64,000 nt of DNA from Streptoverticillium olivoreticuli subsp. olivoreticuli (GTDB lineage Bacteria > Actinomycetota > Actinomycetes > Streptomycetales > Streptomycetaceae): positions 7,591,501-7,655,500 of the forward strand of contig NZ_CP031455.1 in NCBI RefSeq assembly GCF_003391135.1, in the 5' to 3' direction. The notes beneath the pieces were generated by a model, which had not been told where the DNA came from, ran no database searches, and saw only the letters and a program-made list of their open reading frames with translations. Positions 52,827 through 61,201 of the stretch are shown here, one piece after another. A program made the position numbers and the translations under genes. Within the stretch, counting starts at the first letter, position 1; each line of letters opens with the position of its first letter.

Positions 52827-54812
52827 GTGCCCACGACCATCAGACGAGCCGTGCTGTCGCTTCCCGCCGCCCCGCTGGGCCCGGAGAATCCGCTGCCCGC
52901 GCTGCTGTCCCCCCTCAAGCCGCACCACCTCGACGCCGCGCAACGCGCGCGGCTCCCCACGGCCATGGCCCGGCAGGTGGGCTACGGCCCGCTCCGCTCC
53001 GTCCTGCCCGTCCGCCGCCGCGACGGCTACTCCCGTGAGCGCACCCCCACCGACGTCGAGGCCGTCGTCATCGAGAACGACCGGCTGCGCGCGACGGTCC
53101 TGCCCGGCCTCGGCGGCCGCGTCCACTCCCTGGAGCACAAGCCGACGGGCACCCAGCTGCTCTACCGCAACCCCGTCGTCCAGCCCGCCGAGTTCGCGCT
53201 GAACGGCGCCTGGTTCTCCGGCGGCATCGAGTGGAACATCGGCGCCACCGGCCACACCCCGCTCTCCATGGCACCCCTGCACGCCGCCCGGGTCCCCGCC
53301 CCCGACGGCGGCGAGATGTTGCGGCTGTGGGAGTGGGAGCGGATGCGCGACCTGCCGTTCCAGGTCGACCTGTGGCTGCCCGACGACTCCGACTTCCTCT
53401 ACGTGGGCGTACGCATCCGCAACCCCCACGACCGGCCCGCCCCCGTCTACTGGTGGTCCAACATCGCCGTGCCGGAGAGCGCGACGAGCCGGGTGCTCGC
53501 CCCCGCCGACGAGGCCTGGCGCTTCGGCTACGAACGCAGCCTGCGCCGCGTCCCCGTGCCGCACTGGGAGGGCGCCGATCGCACATACCCCCTCAACAGC
53601 GAGCACGCCGCCGACTTCTTCTACGAGGTGCCCGACGGCGCGCGCCGCTGGATCGCCTCCCTGGACGCGGACGGCCGGGGCCTGGTGCAGACCTCGACCG
53701 ACCTGCTGCGCGGCCGCAAGCTCTTCGTCTGGGGCGCCGGGCGCGGCGGCCGCCGCTGGCAGCAGTGGCTCACCGAGCCCGGCACGCCCGGCTACGCCGA
53801 GATCCAGGCCGGCCTCGCCCGCACACAGCTGGAGCACGTCCGGCTCGAAGCGGAAGGGGAGTTCGCCTGGCTGGAGGCGTACGGGCCGCTGGCCGCCGAC
53901 CCCGCCACCGTGCACGGCGCCGACTGGGGCGCCGCGTGCGGCGAGGTCGGGACCCGGCTGGAAGCGGCGCTGCCGCGCGCCGACGTCGAGCAGGCGTACG
54001 CCGCGTGGCGGCCCTACGCCGACCTCGACCCCAAGGAGAGCCTCGCGACGGGATCCGGCTGGGGCGCCCTCGAAGTCGAGCGCGGCCGCTTCACCCTGCC
54101 CGGCACGCCCTTCGACCCCTCGACCCTGGGCGAGGAGCAGGCGCCCTGGCTGGAGCTGCTGCGCTCCGGCTCCCTGACCCCGCCGCGGCAGGTGCTGCCA
54201 CCGGTGCCGACCCTGGTGTCGCCCTACTGGCGCGACCAGTTGGAGACCGCCGAGACCGGCAACCCCCACTACGACCGCTACCTCGCCTACCACCTCGGCG
54301 TCGCCCGCTGGCACGCAGGGGACCGCTCGCAGGCCGTCCGCAGCTGGGAACAGATCGCCGACGGCGACTGGCCCGCGATGCGCTGCCTCGCCGTCGCCGA
54401 CCAGGAGGACGGCCACCCGGAGCGGGCCGCGGACCGCTTCCTGAAATCCTTCGACAGCGCCCGCGCGCAGGCCCACGAAGGCGCCTCGTGGACGGCCGCG
54501 ACGGCCGCGCTCGGCCGCGAGACGATCGAGGCCCTGCTCGCCGTGGACCGCGCCGACGACGCCGCGACGGTCCTGGCGGGCCTGCGCCCCGGCATCCGCG
54601 AACGCGGCCGTTTCCGGCTTTTGCACGCGCGTGTGCTTCTTGCTCAGGGGGATGCGGTGGGGGCTCGCGAGATCTTCGACCGGGGGTTCGAGGTTGATGA
54701 TCTGCGGGAGGGGGACGAGGTGTTGACGGATACGTGGTACGCGATCGCGGAGCGGTTGGGGTCGGAGGCGCGGTTGCCTGAGGGGTATGAGTTCCGCATG
54801 CGACCTGAGTAA
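52827..54812 (+). CDS. DUF5107 protein with TPR-like C-terminus
   Basis: The 661-residue protein starts at GTG 52827, preceded by ACGAGG, 15 nt after the GNAT stop. The N-terminal half (about 80-360; VLPGLGGRVHSLEHKPTG, NGAWFSGGIEWNIGATGH) is a DUF5107 domain, a beta-sandwich related to galactose mutarotase-like sugar-binding folds. The C-terminal part (about 490-640) has helical repeats like TPR. It probably acts on or senses carbohydrate; no catalytic site is clear. Confidence 0.85.
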   Translation: MPTTIRRAVLSLPAAPLGPENPLPALLSPLKPHHLDAAQRARLPTAMARQVGYGPLRSVLPVRRRDGYSRERTPTDVEAVVIENDRLRATVLPGLGGRVHSLEHKPTGTQLLYRNPVVQPAEFALNGAWFSGGIEWNIGATGHTPLSMAPLHAARVPAPDGGEMLRLWEWERMRDLPFQVDLWLPDDSDFLYVGVRIRNPHDRPAPVYWWSNIAVPESATSRVLAPADEAWRFGYERSLRRVPVPHWEGADRTYPLNSEHAADFFYEVPDGARRWIASLDADGRGLVQTSTDLLRGRKLFVWGAGRGGRRWQQWLTEPGTPGYAEIQAGLARTQLEHVRLEAEGEFAWLEAYGPLAADPATVHGADWGAACGEVGTRLEAALPRADVEQAYAAWRPYADLDPKESLATGSGWGALEVERGRFTLPGTPFDPSTLGEEQAPWLELLRSGSLTPPRQVLPPVPTLVSPYWRDQLETAETGNPHYDRYLAYHLGVARWHAGDRSQAVRSWEQIADGDWPAMRCLAVADQEDGHPERAADRFLKSFDSARAQAHEGASWTAATAALGRETIEALLAVDRADDAATVLAGLRPGIRERGRFRLLHARVLLAQGDAVGAREIFDRGFEVDDLREGDEVLTDTWYAIAERLGSEARLPEGYEFRMRPE

Positions 54813-55178
54813 GCGGCTGTGGGTGCGGGTCCGTTGCGTACGTTGCGCCTGCGGCGGGCTTGTTCCCCAGCCCCGCCCCTTCCCGAACTGGGGCTTCGCC
54901 CCAGACCCCGGAGCACGCTTCGCGCGCTGTCCTCAATCGCCGGACGGGCTGAATCAGCCCGTCCGGCGATTGAGGACGCGGCCGAAGGCCGCTCCCGCCG
55001 CAGGCGGCAACCGGCCCGCAGCCGGGGGTCTGGGGCACGCGCCCCAGTTGCGGGAAGGGGTGGGGTAGGGGAACAAAGCCCGCCGGGCCGCACCCGAGCG
55101 GGGGTCCGGGGCCGGAGCCCCGGCCGCGGCGGAGCCGCGCATCAGACGCTGTGGGAAGGGGCGGGGTGGGGGAAAAAA
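54813..55178. repeat. Repeat-rich intergenic region (366 nt)
   Basis: The region between convergent genes consists almost entirely of copies of the dispersed repeat: copy B (54862-54952) on one strand, copy C (54954-55073) inverted next to it, and a partial copy D (55099-55173) like copy A at 39778. B and C together form a large hairpin. No gene is present. Confidence 0.78.
54929..54977. terminator. Near-perfect 49-bp palindrome at the centre of inverted repeat copies
   Basis: Arms 54929-54952 and 54954-54977 are perfectly complementary over 24 bp with a single A between. It is the junction of repeat copies B and C and should act as a bidirectional terminator for the converging DUF5107 and GT-C-like genes. 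Confidence 0.8.
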
Positions 55179-56717
55179 TCAGCGCGCGTCCGCGCGTTCG
55201 TACACTGCCACCCGACGGCCGTTCACCGTCACGTCCGAGACGATCCGGAATTCCTCCCGCAGCACGCTCAATTTCGTACGCTCGCGGACAGGATCCAGCG
55301 ACCGCCCCGCGATCCGCGCCGCGTCACTGACCACCACCACCCGCCGCACAGCGCGAAGCGAAGCGCGGATCTCCCGGGGCGATCCCTCCTCGCCCTTCAA
55401 CGTCCCCGAACGGCCAGGGCTTTCGATCAGGGCCACATCCCTCAGTCCGGTGAACTTCGACGGTGACACCAGCGCCGTGTCCCGCCGGGCCGCCGGGATG
55501 AAGAGCACCGCGTCGCTCGGGCGGGCGACCCGTGCCACCTGGTCCGCCGCCGCGAGGACGTCGTCGACGCGGCTGTGCGGTGTGCGGAGGTGGAGTTCCA
55601 CGGGGAGGAGCGCGGTGAAGGCGAGCCCGGTGGCGGTGGTGAGCAGGAGCCGGGGCCGTGCCGTCCGCCGCCGGGAGGTCACCGCCCGGATCGCCCGGCA
55701 GGCCGCGAGGCCGAGCAGCAGTGCCAGCCCGATCTGGGTGTAGAGGACGTAGCGCACGAGGTAGACGGGCTGGACCAGCGAGGCCAGGACGAGCGCGAGC
55801 TGCGGCACCGCGAGCAGCGGCAGCGCTATCGACACGGGCGATATCCGCCCCGCGCGCCGGTGCGAGACCCTGGCGCACAGGCAGCCCACGGCGATCAGGA
55901 GCCCGATGGCCAGGACCGTGGGCCAGGTGAGCGGGCGTATCCACGAGACCTGGAAGGACTGGGCGCGGCTCGCCGCGATCAGGGGCAGCGCCCCGCCGAC
56001 GGCCGCCGCCGCGGACACGGCCCACCGCCGCACCGGTGTACGGCCGGGCCGTACGAGCGCGACCGACAGGGCGTGGGCGGGCAGGACCAGCAGCGAGAAC
56101 CAGTTGAGCAGCGCGCCGGCCAGCACCGTCAGGGCGTACGCGACCCACCGCCACCTCGGCGCCGGGCGTTCCAGCGCGGCGACCAGGAGCCGGGTGGCCA
56201 GCGCCGCCCCGGCCGTGACCAGGGCGTACGCCCGGCCTTCCTGCGCGTACTGCTGCACCGCAGGGAACAGTGCGAACGCGAGCCCCGCGCTCAGCCCCGC
56301 CCAGGGGCCGGCCAGCCGCGCGCCGAGGGACGCGGTGAGGGCGGCGGCCGCGGCCATGGCCAGCGCGGAGGGCACCCGCAGGGTGTAGAGGCTGTCCCCG
56401 AAGAGGGCGAAGAGGCCGTGCGTGATCACGTAGTAGAGGCCGTGGACGAGGTCGACCTCGTCCAGCAGGTGCCATATCCCGCCGAGCGAGCGATGGGTGA
56501 CCTGCCAGGTCGCGGCCTCGTCGCGCCACATGCTGTGCCGGCGGGTGATCCCCCACAGCCCGAGGGCGAGCGTCACGGCCGCCGGGATGCCCGGGACGAG
56601 GGCGCGGGTCCGCAGCCGCGGCCGCCGTGCCGCGGGGATCGCGGCGGGGGCGCGGCCGGTGGTGGACGGCCGGGGTGGAGCCAGTGTTGCCAAGGTTCCC
56701 TGGCCTCCCTCCATCAT
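55179..56717 (-). CDS. Polytopic membrane protein, GT-C (mannosyltransferase-like) family
   Basis: The protein has 512 residues from the ATG at 56717; ATG 56714 or an upstream ATG at 56732 are alternatives. After a basic cytoplasmic N-terminus (to about 40) there are about 10 membrane segments. The first loop has SMWRDEAATWQVTHRS, the acidic pair found in the outer loop of dolichyl/polyprenyl-phosphate-dependent glycosyltransferases. A C-terminal domain (about 390-512) is soluble. It probably transfers a sugar from a lipid carrier outside the membrane. Its start lies in a large palindrome. Confidence 0.82.
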   Translation of the reverse strand: MMEGGQGTLATLAPPRPSTTGRAPAAIPAARRPRLRTRALVPGIPAAVTLALGLWGITRRHSMWRDEAATWQVTHRSLGGIWHLLDEVDLVHGLYYVITHGLFALFGDSLYTLRVPSALAMAAAAALTASLGARLAGPWAGLSAGLAFALFPAVQQYAQEGRAYALVTAGAALATRLLVAALERPAPRWRWVAYALTVLAGALLNWFSLLVLPAHALSVALVRPGRTPVRRWAVSAAAAVGGALPLIAASRAQSFQVSWIRPLTWPTVLAIGLLIAVGCLCARVSHRRAGRISPVSIALPLLAVPQLALVLASLVQPVYLVRYVLYTQIGLALLLGLAACRAIRAVTSRRRTARPRLLLTTATGLAFTALLPVELHLRTPHSRVDDVLAAADQVARVARPSDAVLFIPAARRDTALVSPSKFTGLRDVALIESPGRSGTLKGEEGSPREIRASLRAVRRVVVVSDAARIAGRSLDPVRERTKLSVLREEFRIVSDVTVNGRRVAVYERADAR

Positions 56718-56752
56718 GCTTTCACTAATCACTTAGTGAAAGCATGATGGAG
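56709..56752. promoter_or_regulatory. 44-bp palindrome (20-bp perfect arms) covering the start codon
   Basis: Arms 56709-56728 and 56733-56752 are perfectly complementary, with spacer TCAC. Both outer ends read ATGATGGAG outwards. The inner part TTTCACTAA-tcac-TTAGTGAAA looks like an operator, with a second small palindrome TCACT-T-AGTGA nested in it. Confidence 0.7.
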
Positions 56753-56790
56753 AGGGTGTGCCGAGGTCAACCGAAGATCCACGGGACGCG

Positions 56791-56828
56791 CGAAGCCCCG
56801 GCACGGTGGCTTCCGTGCCGGGGCTTCG
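56791..56828 (-). terminator. Strong terminator after the VOC gene
   Basis: A perfect 16-bp stem (56791-56806 with 56813-56828), loop TGGCTT, lies 25 nt past the stop codon of the leftward VOC gene. Confidence 0.85.
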
Positions 56829-56852
56829 AGGGTCCTCGTGGAGCGTGTGCGC

Positions 56853-57203
56853 TCAGCCGGGTTTGCGGTCGACGTATTCGAAGACCAGGCCGTCCGGGTG
56901 CCGGGCCACCAGATTGCGGCCGATCGGCGTCGGCACCGGCCCCGCGATGATCTCCGCGCCGACCGCCCGGAGATCGGCCAGCGACTCGTCGACGTCCGAG
57001 ACGGCGATGGTGGCCGTGATCTTCCGCAGGATCGACAGCTCCCGCTCCGGGCCGCTCATCAGGAAGAAGCAGCCGACGGCGGCGACGGAGACGCCACCGC
57101 GCTGAAAGCGGAGAGCTTCCGCGCCGGTGAGGCGTTCGTAGACGGCGACGGCTGCTTCCAGATCGTTGACACACACCCTCAGCGAAGTCCCCAGAATGTT
57201 CAT
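56853..57203 (-). CDS. VOC-family (glyoxalase/bleomycin-resistance-like) protein
   Basis: The 116-residue protein starts at the ATG at 57203. LRVCVNDLEAAVAVYERLTG and the end NLVARHPDGLVFEYVDR are typical of one VOC module. It has no signal peptide. Substrate unknown; fold assignment is clear but function is not. Confidence 0.85.
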   Translation of the reverse strand: MNILGTSLRVCVNDLEAAVAVYERLTGAEALRFQRGGVSVAAVGCFFLMSGPERELSILRKITATIAVSDVDESLADLRAVGAEIIAGPVPTPIGRNLVARHPDGLVFEYVDRKPG

Positions 57204-57263
57204 GGGAACAAGGCTAGTTGGAGGCGACGCCCCCGCGGGCGCGGCAACCGGAACAAGCCGGTA

Positions 57264-58157
57264 CTAGCCCGCGAAGTCCTGCGCCCACCAGTAGTTGCCG
57301 TCGACGACCGTGACGCCGACACCGGTGTACTTGTAGTCGCCGAGCATGATCTGGCGGTGGCCGGGCTCGTCGATCCAGGCCTGGACGACCGAACGCGCGT
57401 CCTTCCAGAAGCCGGGATAGCCCGCGGCGTTCTCGGCGGCACCGCCGCCGTGGGTGTAGCCGTACGCCTTGAGCGATTCGTAGATGTGCCCGAACGCCCA
57501 GTGGCCCTGCTGCCCGCGGCGGGCCTCCTCGTCGGCCTCGTCCTGGGCGGTGTGGGTGAGAGCCGGGTCGTACTGGAGGGCCGGCTTGCCGTTCTGCGCG
57601 CGGTAGTTGTTCACCAGGTCCAGCACCTGCTGCTGGAGCGTGCCGGCGGGCGGCGTCGTGGAGCCGCCGCCCGAGGGGCGCGACCACTTCTGGGCGTCCG
57701 TGTAGTTGCAGGTGTAGATCTGCAGCTGGGTGCCGTCGGCCGCGTTGCCGCCCGGGACGTCCAGGCACTTGCTCGACTGCGGGTTGACCAGGACGCCGCC
57801 CTCGGCGTAGACCCACTTCTGGGCACCGGAGTCGTTGCAGTCCCACAGCTGGACCGCGGTCCGGTCGGCGGTGCCGCTCGACGCCACGTCCAGGCACTTG
57901 CCGAGCGCCTTCACCGTGCCGCCGACGACGCCGGGGGTCTCGCCGTACGTCCACTGCTGGGCGCCCGAGCCGTTGCAGGTGTACAGCTGCACGGGCGTGC
58001 CGTTGGCGGAGCCGCCCGCGCGGACATCGAGACACTTGCCCGCGAGCCCCCGGACCGCGCCGGGGCCGCTGTCGGCGGCGTGCGCGGCGGTCGGCACGAG
58101 GGCCAGGGCCGCGGCGGCGAGGGCGGTGGCGCCGGCTATGCGGAAGGTCTTGGGCAT
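57264..58157 (-). CDS. Secreted ricin B-lectin / CAP-domain protein
   Basis: The 297-residue protein has a signal peptide (cleavage near AHA-ADS). A ricin-type beta-trefoil lectin follows (about 33-160) with three QxW repeats (QQW, QKW, QKW) and paired cysteines. After a Gly/Ser/Thr linker comes a CAP/SCP domain (about 175-297; LDLVNNYRAQNGKPAL, HWAFGHIYESLKAYGY, GHRQIMLGDYKYTGVGV). The lectin would bind polysaccharide. CAP domains act in secreted defence or sterol binding in other organisms; here the role is unknown. Confidence 0.92.
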   Translation of the reverse strand: MPKTFRIAGATALAAAALALVPTAAHAADSGPGAVRGLAGKCLDVRAGGSANGTPVQLYTCNGSGAQQWTYGETPGVVGGTVKALGKCLDVASSGTADRTAVQLWDCNDSGAQKWVYAEGGVLVNPQSSKCLDVPGGNAADGTQLQIYTCNYTDAQKWSRPSGGGSTTPPAGTLQQQVLDLVNNYRAQNGKPALQYDPALTHTAQDEADEEARRGQQGHWAFGHIYESLKAYGYTHGGGAAENAAGYPGFWKDARSVVQAWIDEPGHRQIMLGDYKYTGVGVTVVDGNYWWAQDFAG

Positions 58158-58282
58158 GGGTGTGTCCTCATCGATCGTGGGGCCGGGCCCCGGCGTCGTG
58201 GTCTCGATGAGGCTAGGAAGGGCCGATCAACAACTCATGGGCGCTCATTGGACACTTGATCACCCGTGGGCCGGCCCTCCTT

Positions 58283-59092
58283 TCACGCCCGGCACAGCAG
58301 CTCCGCGTTCAGGACCGCGAACCACGCGTCCTGCGACCGGCCCCAGTCCCGCCACGCCCCGGCGATCCGGTGCAGACCCGCCTCGTCCGTGAACGAGCCG
58401 TCCACCGCCAGACGCGCGTACGACGACGCGACCGTGCGGTCCGCCCACAGCCCGCTCCACCACGCCCGCTCCTCCGGGGAGGCGAAGCACCACGCGGACG
58501 CGGTGGCGGTGACGTCGGTGAATCCGGCGCGGCGGGCCCAGGAGAGGAGGTGGCGGCCGGCGTCGGGTTCGCCGCCGCCCGCGCGGGCGACCCGCTGGTA
58601 GAGGTCCTGCCAGTCGTCCAGCCCCGGCACCCGGGGATACCAGGTCATGGCCGCGTAGTCCGCGTCGCGCACCGCGATGACCCCGCCGGGCCGGCACACC
58701 CGCCGCATCTCGCGCAGCGCGGCCACCGGATCGCCGAGGTGCTGGAGCACCTGGTGCGCGTGGACGACGTCGAAGGAGTCGTCGGGGAAGCGCAGGCCGT
58801 GGACGTCGCCGACCGTGAAGTCCGCGTTCTCCAGGCCGCGTTCACGGGCGGTCGCGCGCGCCCGGTCCAGGATCTCCTGCGTGGTGTCGAGGCCCACGAC
58901 CCGGCCCTTCGGCACGAGCGCGGCGAGGTCGGCGGTGATGGTGCCCGGGCCGCAGCCGATGTCCAGGATCTCCATGTGCGGCGTCAGTTCGGGAAGCAGA
59001 TGGGCCGCGGAATTGGCGGCGGTGCGCCAGGCGTGCGAGCGCAGGACGGATTCATGGTGTCCGTGGGTGTAGACGGCGGACGGTTCCGGCAT
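58283..59092 (-). CDS. Class I SAM-dependent methyltransferase (UbiE-like)
   Basis: The 269-residue protein starts at the ATG at 59092. Motif I is ILDIGCGPGTITADLA, followed by VVGLDTTQEIL, VGDVHGLRFPDDSFDVVHAHQVLQHLGDP and VCRPGGVIAVRDADY. It methylates an unknown small molecule. It stands alone. Confidence 0.9.
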   Translation of the reverse strand: MPEPSAVYTHGHHESVLRSHAWRTAANSAAHLLPELTPHMEILDIGCGPGTITADLAALVPKGRVVGLDTTQEILDRARATARERGLENADFTVGDVHGLRFPDDSFDVVHAHQVLQHLGDPVAALREMRRVCRPGGVIAVRDADYAAMTWYPRVPGLDDWQDLYQRVARAGGGEPDAGRHLLSWARRAGFTDVTATASAWCFASPEERAWWSGLWADRTVASSYARLAVDGSFTDEAGLHRIAGAWRDWGRSQDAWFAVLNAELLCRA

Positions 59093-59244
59093 GGGAGCCC
59101 CCTCGGCGTGCGCCCGCTTCGGTACGGGCGGGTGCCCTCACCGTACGCAGCGCTCCCACATTCCGAGAAAGCCGTCTCATATTCCGGGCAGCCGTCGGGC
59201 GGTCGACGCCTCCGGTCGCCCCTCGCGGACCCCGGGCGCCGACC

Positions 59245-59285
59245 CTCGGACGCCGGACGGCCTCGTATGCCGTCCGGCGCCCGAG
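59245..59285 (-). terminator. Terminator after the ICL-superfamily gene
   Basis: A 16-bp stem with one mismatch (59245-59260 with 59270-59285) and a 9-nt loop lies just past the stop of the leftward gene. Confidence 0.72.
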
Positions 59286-59296
59286 GACACCTCGGG

Positions 59297-60169
59297 CTAC
59301 GACGTCACCGGGACTTTCGGGGCGCCGTTGTGGTCATGGTGGCGGCTGATGTTCTTCTCCAGCAGGGCCAGGCATTCCGCCACGCCCACGCTGTCCGCCG
59401 TGAACTCCGGCAGCCGGCCGTCCGCCGCCTTCAGGCCGGTCAGCGCGTCGTCCATCGCGGTCTGCGCGGCGAAGAGGCACGGCGTGCTGTAGATCGCCAC
59501 GTCGACGCCGAGCGCCCCGAGCTCCGGAAGGGAGAGCCGGGGCGATTTGCCGCCCGCTATCTGGTTGAAGAGCAGCGGTTTGTCGCCGATGACCTCGCGG
59601 ACCTTGCGTATCCAGTCCACGCTGCGGACGCCGTCGACCAGGATCACGTCCGCGTCCGTCGCGGCGAGGGCCTTCGCGCGGCGCAGGATCTCCGCCTCTT
59701 CCGTGGCGTCGGTGCGGGCGACGACGACGAGGTCGCGGCGGGATTCGAGGACCATGGTGAGCTTGTCCAGGTACTCCTCCAGCGGCAGCACCTGTTTGCC
59801 TTCCACGTGTCCGCAGCGCCGCGGCCGTTTCTGGTCCTCCAGGATCACCCCGGAGGCGCCGATGGCCTCCAGGTGCTGGACGACGTGGCAGGCGGTCTCC
59901 GGGTCGACGTAGCCGTCGTCGATGTCCACGAGCAGGTGCTGGGCGGGGAAGGCGAGCCGCAGCCGCTGGACGAAGGAGACGAGGTCGGGCCAGGCGATGA
60001 AGCCGATGTCGGGCAGGCCGTAGTGGGACGCGGCGAAGCCGAAACCGGAGACGAACATGCCGTCGTAGTGCTGGGCCGCGGCGGAGGCGGAGAACATGTC
60101 GAAGACACCGATGAGGGGTGTCGTTCCGTTCTCGGCGATGGCCGCACGTAGCCGATCGGGGTGGTTCAC
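59297..60169 (-). CDS. Isocitrate lyase/PEP mutase-superfamily enzyme
   Basis: The 290-residue protein starts at GTG 60169 after GGAGGGTACC. Features are VFDMFSASAAAQHYDGMFVSGFGFAAS, the metal-binding VDIDDGYVDPE, and the loop RPRRCGHVEGK, which has the Cys of lyases rather than the form seen in PEP mutase. It thus probably cleaves a 2-methylisocitrate- or dimethylmalate-like C-C bond. Context gives no substrate. Confidence 0.88.
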   Translation of the reverse strand: MNHPDRLRAAIAENGTTPLIGVFDMFSASAAAQHYDGMFVSGFGFAASHYGLPDIGFIAWPDLVSFVQRLRLAFPAQHLLVDIDDGYVDPETACHVVQHLEAIGASGVILEDQKRPRRCGHVEGKQVLPLEEYLDKLTMVLESRRDLVVVARTDATEEAEILRRAKALAATDADVILVDGVRSVDWIRKVREVIGDKPLLFNQIAGGKSPRLSLPELGALGVDVAIYSTPCLFAAQTAMDDALTGLKAADGRLPEFTADSVGVAECLALLEKNISRHHDHNGAPKVPVTS

Positions 60170-60628
60170 GGTACCCTCCGAAACATTGGGTTGCGTCGAT
60201 GCGACGCTCCGGCCAACTGCCTGCGAAGCTCCGGCCGGTGCGCGCGCGTCACGGGACACATCGGGGAAACACATCACGGACAGGGCCGGGACCCACGCCG
60301 GCGGGCGAGGGTCCCGGCCTTCGTTCATGTGGTTCGTGTTCGGGGTCTGCCATTCGGACATTAGTCAAGGAATGGTCATGCGGCAATGTTGGTCGAGTAA
60401 AGAAGAGTTTGTCGCGATGCTTTTGAGCCGAGCGCCCCAACAGCCTTGATTCCTCCGGGCGTCCGCCTCCGGGCGGCCTGCGAGCCCACGGGCTCGTCGC
60501 ATTCCGGTTGACGGGGGAGCGGCCCGCCCCGCCCGGCCCGCCCACAATGGCGCGTTCACCCCACCCGCCCGCGCAAGGGGTGTCCGCTCGCCTCGCCGCC
60601 GCCCGGATTCCCGCCGACAATGGGTGCC
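60170..60628. other. Divergent intergenic region (459 nt)
   Basis: It lies between the ICL-superfamily gene and the TIGR03086 gene. It contains one stem-loop (60284-60319) in the leader of the leftward gene. An A/T-richer block at about 60360-60425 includes TTGACT on the minus strand (near 60365), a possible -35 without a clear -10. No convincing gene. Confidence 0.4.
60284..60319 (-). promoter_or_regulatory. Stem-loop in the leader of the ICL-superfamily gene
   Basis: A perfect 11-bp stem (GGCCGGGACCC / GGGTCCCGGCC) with a 14-nt loop lies about 115 nt before the GTG start. It could be an attenuator-like element or an old terminator. No T-tract follows on either strand. Confidence 0.4.
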
Positions 60629-61201
60629 ATGAGTTCCGACACGCTGCTCAAGCGGCACGGCGAGGCCCTCGGTCTCTTCACGGAGCACGTGCACGCCGTC
60701 GGCCCCGGCCGGTGGGCCGACGCGACGCCCTGCACCGAGTGGACCGTACGCGACCTGGTCAACCACCTCACCGCCGAACAGCTGTGGGTGCCGCCCCTGT
60801 TGGACGGCGCGGCCGTCGAGGACCTCGGCGACTCCCTGGACGGCGATGTGCTCGGCGACGACCCGGCCGCCGCCTGGGACGCCGCCGCCGGCGCGGCGCG
60901 CGAGGCGTTCGCCGCGCCGGGCGCCCTGAAGCGGACCGTGCGGCTCTCCTACGGCCCCACGTCCGCCGACGCGTACGCCGCGCAGATGACGGCGGACGCC
61001 GTCGTGCACGCCTGGGACCTCGCCCGCGCGATCGGCGCCGAAGAGCAACTCCCCAGGGCGCTCGTGGACTTCACGCGGCGCGAGGTCGAGCCGTACGCCG
61101 GATCCCTCTCCGGCACGGGCCTGTTCGCCGAGGCGGTCGAGCCGCCCACGGGGGCCGACGCCCAGACCCGGCTGCTCGCGCGACTGGGCCGGAAGGCCTG
61201 A
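60629..61201 (+). CDS. TIGR03086-family (maleylpyruvate isomerase/DinB-like) protein
   Basis: The 190-residue protein starts at the ATG at 60629. The N-terminal region PCTEWTVRDLVNHLTAEQLW and the later MTADAVVHAWDLARAIG match TIGR03086, with His residues that bind a metal in the DinB-like four-helix fold. Relatives use mycothiol. GACAAT lies 7 nt before the start and there is no Shine-Dalgarno, so the mRNA is probably leaderless. It converges with the ThDP enzyme gene with no gap. Confidence 0.9.
   Translation: MSSDTLLKRHGEALGLFTEHVHAVGPGRWADATPCTEWTVRDLVNHLTAEQLWVPPLLDGAAVEDLGDSLDGDVLGDDPAAAWDAAAGAAREAFAAPGALKRTVRLSYGPTSADAYAAQMTADAVVHAWDLARAIGAEEQLPRALVDFTRREVEPYAGSLSGTGLFAEAVEPPTGADAQTRLLARLGRKA

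Noticed and set aside
56744..56950. Rightward small gene starting ATGATGGAG at the palindrome
   Set aside because: It runs through the terminator of the VOC gene and into its antisense, has no ribosome site, and its product resembles no protein; the ATG is explained by the palindrome.
59092..59297. Short coding frames between methyltransferase and ICL-superfamily gene
   Set aside because: Their only structure is the terminator hairpin; no start with a ribosome site was found.
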